Shown: one piece after another, positions 1-5,356 of the stretch
Layout of the letters: every line of letters begins with the position of its first letter
How positions within the stretch are numbered: the stretch's first letter is position 1
DNA from: Bacteroidota bacterium
GTDB lineage: Bacteria > Bacteroidota > Bacteroidia > Chitinophagales > Chitinophagaceae
Assembly: GCA_023386395.1 (NCBI GenBank)
Contig: JAEWJV010000522.1
Span: 1 to 11,037 of the forward strand
Length of the DNA: 11,037 bases
Direction: 5' to 3'
Position numbers and translations under genes: made by a program
The notes under the pieces: generated by a model
Told to the model about the DNA's origin: nothing
The model's input: only the letters and a program-made list of their open reading frames with translations
The model's database searches: none

Positions 1-411
1 GAGTTAGGTATTCCGGCAGACATGATTAACCGGCATCCTTTTCCCGGCACCGGCCTTGCCATAAGAATATTAAGCGATATAACTGAAGAGAAAGTTAAAC
101 TGCTGCAGCAGGCAGATGATATTTTTATCAGGTCGTTAAAAGAATATAACCTGTACAATAAAGTATGGCAGGCTGGCGCTATATTATTGCCGGTAAAGAG
201 TGTTGGCGTTATGGGCGATGAGCGTACGTATGAATATACCGTGGCATTGCGGGCTGTGACTTCAGTTGATGGAATGACTGCAGACTGGGCACATTTGCCT
301 TATGATTTTCTCGCCCATGTATCAAACGAAATTATAAACGGCGTTCGCGGTATAAACCGTGTTGTATATGATATAAGCAGTAAACCGCCTGCCACCATTG
401 AGTGGGAATAG
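1..411 (+). CDS. guaA: GMP synthase (glutamine-hydrolysing), C-terminal part, 5' end outside window
   Basis: GuaA converts XMP to GMP in the cytoplasm, using ATP and ammonia from glutamine, the last step of de novo guanine nucleotide synthesis. The reading frame is open from base 1, so the 136 residues seen are the C-terminal end of a protein that normally exceeds 500 aa. The R-H-P-F-P-G-x-G-L-A-I-R segment (residues 11-22) is a GuaA signature of the C-terminal dimerisation domain. The last residues, [18 protein letters not shown], are the almost invariant GuaA terminus. The signature reads P-G-T-G where many GuaA proteins have P-G-P-G. The glutaminase and ATP-pyrophosphatase domains lie upstream of the window. 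The next gene starts 30 nt downstream on the same strand, so co-transcription is possible. Confidence 0.97.
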   Translation, partial: ELGIPADMINRHPFPGTGLAIRILSDITEEKVKLLQQADDIFIRSLKEYNLYNKVWQAGAILLPVKSVGVMGDERTYEYTVALRAVTSVDGMTADWAHLPYDFLAHVSNEIINGVRGINRVVYDISSKPPATIEWE

Positions 412-415
412 GCAT

Positions 416-423
416 TAAATTTG
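416..423 (+). promoter_or_regulatory. Possible Bacteroidota -7 element before the PBP-like gene
   Basis: TAAATTTG fits the TAnnTTTG -7 consensus of the Bacteroidota primary sigma factor. It lies just after the guaA stop codon and 18 nt before ATG 442, which would give a leader of about a dozen bases. No -33 TTG sits at the usual spacing of about 19-21 nt; the nearest, at 398-400, is too close. In AT-rich sequence such an octamer can arise by chance, so this is only a candidate internal promoter. Confidence 0.3.
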
Positions 424-441
424 ATTTTGCGATTACGATCT

Positions 442-1617
442 ATGCATTCAGCTATTAAAAAAATTCTTCCTGCCCTGCTTTTCGTTTTTATAACCGGCAT
501 TTCAAAAGCAGCAGATACAATGCAGGCGCCTTTGCGTGTTGCAATACTATTGCCTTTAAATCTTGATTCTGCTTTTAACGGTTATGAATATAAATTGAGC
601 AACGTAAGAATATCCCAGTATTTTTTATCGGGCCTTGATTTTTACAGCGGTGTAATGATGGCTATTGATTCCCTGCAAAAAGAGAATGCCAACATTGAAG
701 TGTGGATTTATGATACGCATAAAGCCAGCCAGTCTATAGAACAGCTTACTGCGCAAATGCAGTCTATGAATTTTTCGCTTGTAGTTGCTTCTATTTCTAA
801 TTCAACAGAACAGAGAGCGCTTACTTCGTTCTCCGCAAAGAACAGCATACCGGTGATCTCAGCAACATTCCCCAACGATATTTACCTTGAAAACAACCCG
901 TTTTTTATAATGGTAAACCCAACCTGGAAAACACATATACAGGCAGTATATAATTATCTCGCAAGTAATTACCGCAGTAAGAAAATTGTTTTTTTTACAC
1001 GTCGCGGTTCACTGGAAGACAGGATTGCTGAAGAATTTAAATTGTTGAATACAAGACGAACACTCAATTTTTCTACGGTTATTTTAAGGGATAATTTTTC
1101 AGCCGCTGATGTATTGAACCATTTGGACAGTACAACCCAAAACATTATTCTTTGCGGGAGTTTATATGAAGGTTTTGGACAGGCGCTTATAAAAGCGCTG
1201 AATGATAACGGAGAAACTTATTCGAGCGTAGTGGCCGGCATGCCCACATGGAATGGAATGGACGGAACAACGGGCCTGGCGTCTGACAAAATTCAAATTG
1301 TGATAACCACGCCTTATAACTATGTGCGTGGCGGCGCTTTTATAGATAGTATCTCGGCAAATTACATGCGTTCTTATTATTCAAAACCAAGCGATATGGT
1401 TTATAAGGGATATGAAACCATATATCACTTTGTGAAACTGCTGCTTGCAAACCCGGCTTCTTTTATCAATAATGTATCCCGGGATGATTACAGGGTTTCG
1501 AATGATTATAATTTTGAACCGGTCCGGTTAACTCAAACATCTTTTTTACCCGATTATCTTGAAAACAAAAAGCTATACTATATAAAGATAATTAATGGGC
1601 GCATTACCATTAACTGA
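442..1617 (+). CDS. Orphan periplasmic-binding-protein-like (PBP1 fold) exported protein
   Basis: Probable exported protein of the type 1 periplasmic-binding fold, as in amino-acid ABC substrate-binding proteins; the ligand is unknown. The start is taken at ATG 442 (391 aa). It gives a clean signal peptide (M-H-S-A-I-K-K, a hydrophobic core, then S-K-A before A-D), whereas the in-frame TTG at 421 adds seven residues and overlaps a possible promoter. The mature protein opens with L-R-V-A-I-L-L-P-L, then F-Y-S-G-V-M-M-A-I-D-S-L, N-I-E-V-W-I-Y-D-T and V-I-S-A-T-F-P. These resemble the PBP1 half of Bacteroidota proteins that pair LysM repeats with a PBP1 domain, but no LysM repeat is present here. 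No permease or ATPase lies nearby, so transport is unproven and peptidoglycan- or signal-related binding is equally possible. The gene ends with tandem in-frame stops (TGA TAA) directly before a terminator. Confidence 0.75.
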   Translation: MHSAIKKILPALLFVFITGISKAADTMQAPLRVAILLPLNLDSAFNGYEYKLSNVRISQYFLSGLDFYSGVMMAIDSLQKENANIEVWIYDTHKASQSIEQLTAQMQSMNFSLVVASISNSTEQRALTSFSAKNSIPVISATFPNDIYLENNPFFIMVNPTWKTHIQAVYNYLASNYRSKKIVFFTRRGSLEDRIAEEFKLLNTRRTLNFSTVILRDNFSAADVLNHLDSTTQNIILCGSLYEGFGQALIKALNDNGETYSSVVAGMPTWNGMDGTTGLASDKIQIVITTPYNYVRGGAFIDSISANYMRSYYSKPSDMVYKGYETIYHFVKLLLANPASFINNVSRDDYRVSNDYNFEPVRLTQTSFLPDYLENKKLYYIKIINGRITIN

Positions 1618-1618
1618 T

Positions 1619-1653
1619 AAAAAAAAGAGGCGATTTAAACCGCCTCTTTTTTT
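1619..1653. terminator. Bidirectional intrinsic terminator
   Basis: A perfect 12-bp stem joins AAAAAAGAGGCG (1621-1632) to CGCCTCTTTTTT (1641-1652) around an 8-nt loop. Seven T on one side and eight A on the other (1619-1626) provide a U-tract for transcripts arriving from either direction. It closes the guaA/PBP-like unit on the plus strand and the 63-aa gene on the minus strand. The stop codon of that small gene (1652-1654) touches the stem. Confidence 0.93.
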
Positions 1654-1843
1654 AATTCCATAATGTTCTTCTTCTTTGTATTCTTGTTTTCATTCTTTGA
1701 ATGTTCCAGAGATCAGCAGCACTGAATGTATTTTTAACCTGGTTGTTAATTCCGGTTGCCACTGTTTCTTGTACTTGTAATACAAGTGTGTTTAGTTCTT
1801 CATGGTCAAGATACACTTTCGAATTGTCTGTTTCGTGTTTCAT
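1652..1843 (-). CDS. Small protein of unknown function (63 aa)
   Basis: I cannot assign a function. The 63-aa product starts at a clear ATG. It has an acidic N-terminal half (M-K-H-E-T-D-N-S-K-V-Y-L-D-H-E-E-L), a middle that looks helical, then F-S-A-A-D-L-W-N-I-Q-R and a strongly basic tail (M-K-T-R-I-Q-R-R-R) ending T-L-W-N. There is no signal peptide or membrane segment. The F-x-A-A-D-L-W-N-I-Q-R block followed by arginines matches small uncharacterised Chitinophagaceae proteins as I recall them, though not from any search. Support for a real gene: a TATATTTG -7 element upstream (1956-1963), a terminator exactly at its stop, and no better ORF opposite. The basic tail could bind nucleic acid or membrane, but that is a guess. 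The leader of about 106 nt is unusually structured (see that entry). Confidence 0.65.
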   Translation of the reverse strand: MKHETDNSKVYLDHEELNTLVLQVQETVATGINNQVKNTFSAADLWNIQRMKTRIQRRRTLWN

Positions 1844-1955
1844 AATTGTTCATTTTGTCAAAAAATCTTTCTATATAGCAGGCAATGCGAAAGAGCTAAA
1901 AAGCATTGATTTTATGCTTGTCAACATATAAAATTTAATTTTTATGTTGGCGCTG
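1844..1955 (-). promoter_or_regulatory. Structured 5' leader of the 63-aa gene, attenuator-like
   Basis: If transcription starts a few bases after the -7 element, the leader is about 106 nt. At its 5' end, TATGTTG (plus coordinates 1943-1949) pairs with CAACATA (1922-1928), extended by four A:T pairs (1930-1933 with 1939-1942) past one bulged base. A second hairpin pairs 1901-1906 with 1914-1919 (AAGCAT/ATGCTT on either strand) and runs into a short U-tract (A 1898-1902 on plus), like a weak terminator. The 3' arm of this second hairpin can instead pair through CAATGC (1903-1908) with GCATTG (1883-1888), so the two folds exclude each other. Stems are short and AT-rich. Regulatory function is inferred. 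Confidence 0.35.
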
Positions 1956-1963
1956 CAAATATA
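1956..1963 (-). promoter_or_regulatory. Bacteroidota -7 promoter element (TATATTTG) for the 63-aa gene
   Basis: On the minus strand TATATTTG is an exact TAnnTTTG match followed by C, as is frequent in this phylum. A start site near 1949-1952 is predicted, leaving a leader of about 106-109 nt before ATG 1843. A possible -33 TTG (plus CAA at 1991-1993) is about 27 nt away, longer than the usual spacing, so only the -7 box is convincing. Confidence 0.55.
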
Positions 1964-2011
1964 CGCACTTTATTGGTATAAATAGCCATACAATCGTGAA
2001 GAAAATGATAA

Positions 2012-2050
2012 TATATAAGTGGTTACATAAATTATGTAAGTACTTGTATA
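2012..2050. repeat. 39-bp imperfect palindrome between two minus-strand genes
   Basis: The two 19-nt arms (2012-2030 and 2032-2050) flank one central A at 2031. Sixteen of 19 positions are complementary, including a perfect inner core TTACATAA / TTATGTAA. Two of the three mismatches would be G-U wobbles in plus-strand RNA but A-C mismatches in minus-strand RNA. It starts 16 nt beyond the stop codon of the 193-aa gene and lies about 50 nt upstream of the -7 element of the 63-aa gene. It could be an operator for a dimeric regulator, or a 3'-end hairpin for the lolA-cmk-unknown transcript. It lacks a proper U-tract, which argues against a standard intrinsic terminator. Confidence 0.6.
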
Positions 2051-2065
2051 AAATGAGTTGCAGGT

Positions 2066-2647
2066 TTAGCCGGGCAGCCTGTTATGCAGTAAGTTGTCAA
2101 CTTTTTTAAACAGGTGATAGGGTTTATAAACACGCCATTCATGCAGTTCTATCAGCTGGATATAATGGTCAATTTTTTTCCTGTGAAAATCATATTGGGC
2201 AGGTTCACTCATGTTTAATGCAACTGCCCATCCGCCGGAATCTTCATTTTCTTCCGCCCATTCCTGGTAATAATCCCTATCGCCGCTATGAAAATTCAAA
2301 ACGTTTTCTGTGATGAGAATGAACTTGTTTATGCCATTGCCCATCATCACATCAATCACATCCCGTTTTAATGTCATTATATCATTTTCAATAGCATCGT
2401 TCCATTCACCGATCATTTCAATAATGGCATAACCCATTTCATAATCTGCATAAATTATTTTCAGGTATAAGGTGCGGCTGCCAAACTCATCCCATTGCGG
2501 ATGTATATAATAATTATAAACCGTTTGGGAATATTCAAATTCACTGTACATACGTCCGTAAAAGGGCGACTTCGGATCTTCCTCCGAAGTATATATATGC
2601 CTCCAGTTATAAAATGGTTCTATCTCATGCATAATATAAATCCTCAT
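2066..2647 (-). CDS. Conserved-looking hypothetical protein (193 aa), aromatic-rich
   Basis: No family is recognised. The 193-aa product has no signal peptide or membrane helix, so it is probably cytoplasmic. It is unusually aromatic, with 19 Tyr and 6 Trp, and acidic in its middle, including Y-Y-Q-E-W-A-E-E-N-E-D-S-G-G-W near residues 126-140. Alternation around residues 57-80 (S-R-T-L-Y-L-K-I-I-Y-A-D-Y) and 107-115 (I-N-K-F-I-L-I-T-E) suggests beta strands, separated by a helix (E-W-N-D-A-I-E-N-D-I-M-T-L-K-R-D-V). ATG 2647 is chosen; an out-of-frame ATG lies 4 nt upstream, and M6 is an alternative start. The gene begins 12 nt after the cmk stop on the same strand, so the two are almost certainly co-transcribed. 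The link to CMP phosphorylation is positional only. Confidence 0.75.
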   Translation of the reverse strand: MRIYIMHEIEPFYNWRHIYTSEEDPKSPFYGRMYSEFEYSQTVYNYYIHPQWDEFGSRTLYLKIIYADYEMGYAIIEMIGEWNDAIENDIMTLKRDVIDVMMGNGINKFILITENVLNFHSGDRDYYQEWAEENEDSGGWAVALNMSEPAQYDFHRKKIDHYIQLIELHEWRVYKPYHLFKKVDNLLHNRLPG

Positions 2648-2659
2648 CCATCTTTTATA

Positions 2660-3337
2660 CTAAATCAATTTTTCCCTGGCCCATTGTAAAGCTATTTTCA
2701 ATTGCTGTGCCATTGTAAGGTCGCTGTTGTCTAAAACAACCGCATCCTCAGCTTTTCTTAACGGGCTTATTTCCCGGTTGCTGTCAATATAATCCCGCAT
2801 TTCAAGATTTTGTTTTACTTCTTCAATTGTAATGGCAGGATTTACGGCAAATAATTCCTTAAACCTCCTTTCAACACGAACAGCAATATCTGCAGTCATA
2901 AAAATTTTCAATTCAGCATGCGGGAAAACGGTAGTACCAATATCCCGCCCATCCATTACAATACCTTTATTATAACCCATTCGTTGTTGCTGCGCCACTG
3001 CAAATTCCCGCACTTCTTTTATTGCGGCCACTTCACTTACCTTTTCACTGATTATCATATCGCGAATGGGCAATTCAATATTCTCATCATTCATAAATAA
3101 AATGCTTTGGCCTGCATCCACATCGAAAGCGAATGCCAGGTGTATGTCTTTTAAAGCCTCTTTTACTTTATTTAAATTGTTATGTTGAATTTCACTGCGT
3201 AAAAAGTATAGCGTAATAGCCCTGTACATAGCGCCGCTGTCAGCATAAATGTAATGCAGCTCTTTAGCCAGTTGTTTGGCCAGCGTGCTTTTGCCACAGG
3301 AAGAATAACCATCAATAGCAATGATAATTTTATTCAT
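2660..3337 (-). CDS. cmk: Cytidylate kinase
   Basis: Cmk transfers the ATP gamma-phosphate to CMP or dCMP to supply CDP and dCDP in the cytoplasm. The start is ATG 3337 (225 aa, normal for the family) rather than the in-frame TTG at 3352, because the P-loop then falls at its usual place. Visible motifs are the P-loop G-Y-S-S-C-G-K-S-T (residues 10-18), Y-A-D-S-G-A-M-Y-R-A (the CMP-binding region), D-G-R-D-I-G-T-T-V-F-P-H-A-E-L-K-I-F, and the lid segment D-S-N-R-E-I-S-P-L-R-K-A-E-D-A-V-V-L-D. The gene sits 38 nt downstream of lolA and 12 nt upstream of the 193-aa gene, all on the minus strand. A degenerate -7-like box (CAGCTTTG, plus 3342-3349) precedes the ATG, but it departs from the consensus at its first base. 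Confidence 0.97.
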   Translation of the reverse strand: MNKIIIAIDGYSSCGKSTLAKQLAKELHYIYADSGAMYRAITLYFLRSEIQHNNLNKVKEALKDIHLAFAFDVDAGQSILFMNDENIELPIRDMIISEKVSEVAAIKEVREFAVAQQQRMGYNKGIVMDGRDIGTTVFPHAELKIFMTADIAVRVERRFKELFAVNPAITIEEVKQNLEMRDYIDSNREISPLRKAEDAVVLDNSDLTMAQQLKIALQWAREKLI

Positions 3338-3375
3338 TCGGCAAAGCTGCAAAAAAACTGCAACGAAAAATCAGC

Positions 3376-4002
3376 TTAATTATTAATAATATCTATGCCG
3401 GGGTGTTTTTTTGCATCAAAAACAAACTGGCTGTCGTCAAATGAAGCATTTAATGCAATGCTGTTGAAATTAATTTCAATAGTGTCATTCATTTTGCTAA
3501 CGACTGATGCTTTGGATATAAGGCTGGTGGATTTATTTATATAAAGTGCAATCTCTTTAAAATTCTGCCGCTTGTCCAGGGGTGTTAATAATACCTTGTA
3601 ATTATTTCCTGCTGAAGAAACCAGCCTGATATTAAAATCTTTTTTATTGAAGCCGGTTAAAATTTGCGGCGGCGAAAATTCATTATCATCTTTATCAACT
3701 TTAGCAACTGTAACTTCATCACGGCCATCGAAATTCCATATCTGCAGGCCATTGCAATAGATTTCGCTACCATCCTGGTTAATGTAATATTTATCGCCCT
3801 TCATTTTCATACTGCCTTTGGAATTTGAAACCACCTGGTTTTGTTTATCTTTTTGTGTTAAAGAGAAGCTAACATTTATACCTTTAGCCGATTTTATTTT
3901 GGCTGAAGATTTATCCAGGATGTTTTCCGCAGCACCGTTATTTTGAGAGAATGCTGCGCAAAGCGAAAACGTAAATAATACAAGAAAAAGTTTCTTCATC
4001 AT
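3376..4002 (-). CDS. lolA: LolA-like outer-membrane lipoprotein carrier
   Basis: Periplasmic chaperone that carries lipoproteins released by LolCDE from the inner to the outer membrane. The start is the ATG pair at 4002/3999 (208 or 207 aa), because the longer TTG-initiated form adds a hydrophilic lead before the signal peptide. The signal peptide is M-M-K-K-L-F-L-V-L-F-T-F-S-L-C-A-A-F-S, probably cleaved before Q; its Cys does not form a convincing lipobox. The mature part shows the LolA pattern: A-E-N-I-L-D-K-S-S-A-K-I-K-S-A-K-G-I-N-V-S-F-S-L, then G-S-M-K-M-K-G-D-K-Y-Y-I, Y-C-N-G-L-Q-I-W-N-F-D and N-E-V/N-E-F-like strands followed by P-P-Q-I-L. The length is typical. It is divergent from bamD, so two envelope-biogenesis genes share a 150-bp intergenic region. 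No convincing promoter was found for it there. Confidence 0.9.
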   Translation of the reverse strand: MMKKLFLVLFTFSLCAAFSQNNGAAENILDKSSAKIKSAKGINVSFSLTQKDKQNQVVSNSKGSMKMKGDKYYINQDGSEIYCNGLQIWNFDGRDEVTVAKVDKDDNEFSPPQILTGFNKKDFNIRLVSSAGNNYKVLLTPLDKRQNFKEIALYINKSTSLISKASVVSKMNDTIEINFNSIALNASFDDSQFVFDAKKHPGIDIINN

Positions 4003-4137
4003 GCAAATTTCGACATGGAAGCGCTTCAATAGTTTAGCCGGGAAGATTTAATCGCCCTGATTTGCCTTATTTTTCTTTTTATTAACTGATATATTGGCTA
4101 AAACTGAATAACAGATGCCTAATTTGCCCGAAAAAAC

Positions 4138-4145
4138 TATCTTTG
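4138..4145 (+). promoter_or_regulatory. Bacteroidota -7 promoter element (TATCTTTG) for bamD-rpoZ
   Basis: TATCTTTG followed by C matches the TAnnTTTG consensus exactly. The predicted start site (about 4149-4152) is only 2-5 nt before ATG 4154, implying a nearly leaderless bamD mRNA. No -33 TTTG stands at ideal spacing; the TTTG at 4123-4126 is too close. The position rules out the upstream in-frame ATG at 4115 as the start of translation, since it precedes the promoter. Confidence 0.7.
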
Positions 4146-4153
4146 CACGTTTT

Positions 4154-4987
4154 ATGAAATTTTTACCTGGCATTTTATTAAGCTTATTGCTGCTTTCTTC
4201 CTGCGCCTCCAAGTTTGGTAAGGTTATAAAAAGCAAGGATAAAGAATACAAGCTTAAAATGGCCGAACAATATTATGTGAAGCAGGATTACACTAAAGCG
4301 CAACAGCTTTACAGTGATCTTTTGCCTTTATATAAAGGCGATCCGCGGTTTGAAGATATTTACTATAAATATGCTTATACAGCCTACTATCAGAAAGATT
4401 ACATGAATGCGGAGAATCTTTTTAAAACTTATGGTGAAAACTTTCCAAACAGCGCCAAGGTGGAAGAAACGGAATTTATGCGCTGTATGGCTTATTATAA
4501 ACAATCGCCAAAATATGAGCTTGATCAGACAAATACGATAAAAACAATGGCGCTGCTGCAGGCTTTTATTAATACGCACCCGGATTCAAAGAAAGTTGCT
4601 GAAGCAAATGATATAATTGATAAATGCAGGGCAAAACTTGAATTAAAAGAATTTAGTAATGCCAAGCTTTATTACGACCTGGGATATTTTAAAGCAGCCG
4701 GTGTTGCCTTTTCTGTTTTAATGGATGATTATCCGGATTCCGAAAGCAGCGACAGCTATGCATTAAACTCCATAAGGTCATATTATAAATATGCAGAGAT
4801 GAGTGTGGTTGACAAGCAGGGAGAAAGATACCAGAAAGTGGTGGCAGATGTAAACGATTTTGAACAGCGTTTTCCGCAGAGCAAATTGCTTGAAGACGCC
4901 GTTAACTATAAAACAGAGGCAGAAAATAATTTAAAAAAACTTCAAACACGAAATAATGAGCAAACTAAGGAGACAACTCGGCGCTAA
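4154..4987 (+). CDS. bamD: Outer-membrane assembly lipoprotein BamD
   Basis: BamD is the lipoprotein partner of BamA in the beta-barrel assembly machine and helps fold outer-membrane proteins. From ATG 4154 the product has 277 aa. It begins with a lipoprotein signal (M-K-F-L-P-G-I-L-L-S-L-L-L-L-S-S-C) whose lipidated Cys is residue 17. No acidic stretch follows that Cys, fitting periplasmic-face anchoring. Tetratricopeptide repeats follow: A-E-Q-Y-Y-V-K-Q-D-Y-T-K-A-Q-Q-L-Y, A-Y-T-A-Y-Y-Q-K-D-Y-M-N-A-E-N-L-F, F-P-N-S-A-K-V-E-E-T-E-F-M, and a later Y-Y-D-L-G-Y-F-K-A-A-G-V-A-F with D-Y-P-D-S. ATG 4115 would bury the signal peptide and lies upstream of the promoter. The 3' end overlaps rpoZ by 32 nt in another frame, which points to translational coupling. 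Confidence 0.95.
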   Translation: MKFLPGILLSLLLLSSCASKFGKVIKSKDKEYKLKMAEQYYVKQDYTKAQQLYSDLLPLYKGDPRFEDIYYKYAYTAYYQKDYMNAENLFKTYGENFPNSAKVEETEFMRCMAYYKQSPKYELDQTNTIKTMALLQAFINTHPDSKKVAEANDIIDKCRAKLELKEFSNAKLYYDLGYFKAAGVAFSVLMDDYPDSESSDSYALNSIRSYYKYAEMSVVDKQGERYQKVVADVNDFEQRFPQSKLLEDAVNYKTEAENNLKKLQTRNNEQTKETTRR

Positions 4988-5297
4988 TACGCTGAATACG
5001 GTTGAAACAAAGAGCCTGTTTGATATTAAATCAAGAACAGGCAATCTTTATGAGTCTATTGCCATCATTGCTAAAAGGGCTAATCAGATAAATATTGCTA
5101 TTAAAGAAGAATTACATAATAAGCTGGAAGAATTTGCAAGCCACACAGATAGCCTTGAAGAGATTCATGAAAACAAGGAGCAGATAGAAATTTCAAAGGC
5201 TTATGAAAAAATGCCCAATCCTGCTATTCTTGCAACACAGGAATTCCTGGATGAAAAAATTTATTACAGGAAGAATGATGACGACCTTTTCCGTTAA
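4956..5297 (+). CDS. rpoZ: DNA-directed RNA polymerase omega subunit, Bacteroidota type
   Basis: Omega helps RNA polymerase assemble by clamping the beta-prime subunit. This 113-aa protein shows the Bacteroidota form: T-G-N-L-Y-E-S-I-A-I-I-A-K-R-A-N-Q-I (about residues 28-45), corresponding to the conserved omega/Rpb6 helix, then a variable linker, E-N-K-E-Q-I-E-I-S-K-A-Y-E-K-M-P-N-P, and A-T-Q-E-F-L-D-E-K-I-Y-Y-R near the end. It starts inside the last 32 nt of bamD, so it is probably translated by coupling from the same mRNA. A strong terminator follows 21 nt after the stop. Pairing of rpoZ with bamD and coaBC is, to my knowledge, a familiar Bacteroidota arrangement. Confidence 0.92.
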   Translation: MSKLRRQLGANTLNTVETKSLFDIKSRTGNLYESIAIIAKRANQINIAIKEELHNKLEEFASHTDSLEEIHENKEQIEISKAYEKMPNPAILATQEFLDEKIYYRKNDDDLFR

Positions 5298-5318
5298 CAG
5301 CCTGTAAGTCGTACTTTT

Positions 5319-5346
5319 AATCCCCCGGTACATCGGGGGATTTTTT
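5319..5346 (+). terminator. Intrinsic terminator after rpoZ
   Basis: A 9-bp GC-rich stem joins AATCCCCCG (5319-5327) to CGGGGGATT (5334-5342) around the loop GTACAT, followed by six T (5341-5346). It is strong and correctly oriented for bamD-rpoZ. The T-tract ends only 10 nt before the coaBC start codon, which leaves no room for a complete promoter in between. Confidence 0.9.
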
Positions 5347-5356
5347 ATTAAGAAAC

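Noticed and set aside
1701..1931. 76-codon plus-strand ORF opposite the 63-aa gene
   Set aside because: Its protein is a Cys/Ser/Thr/Phe-rich string typical of antisense reading, it has no promoter, and it runs through the leader of the minus-strand gene.
4004..4011. GAAATTTG on the minus strand as a lolA promoter
   Set aside because: The first base departs from TAnnTTTG, and the predicted start site would fall inside the lolA coding sequence.
4003..4029. TTG-initiated N-terminal extension of lolA
   Set aside because: It adds a hydrophilic segment in front of a complete signal peptide that begins at the ATG pair.
4115..4153. Upstream in-frame ATG extension of bamD
   Set aside because: It precedes the TATCTTTG promoter box and puts 13 residues ahead of the lipoprotein signal.
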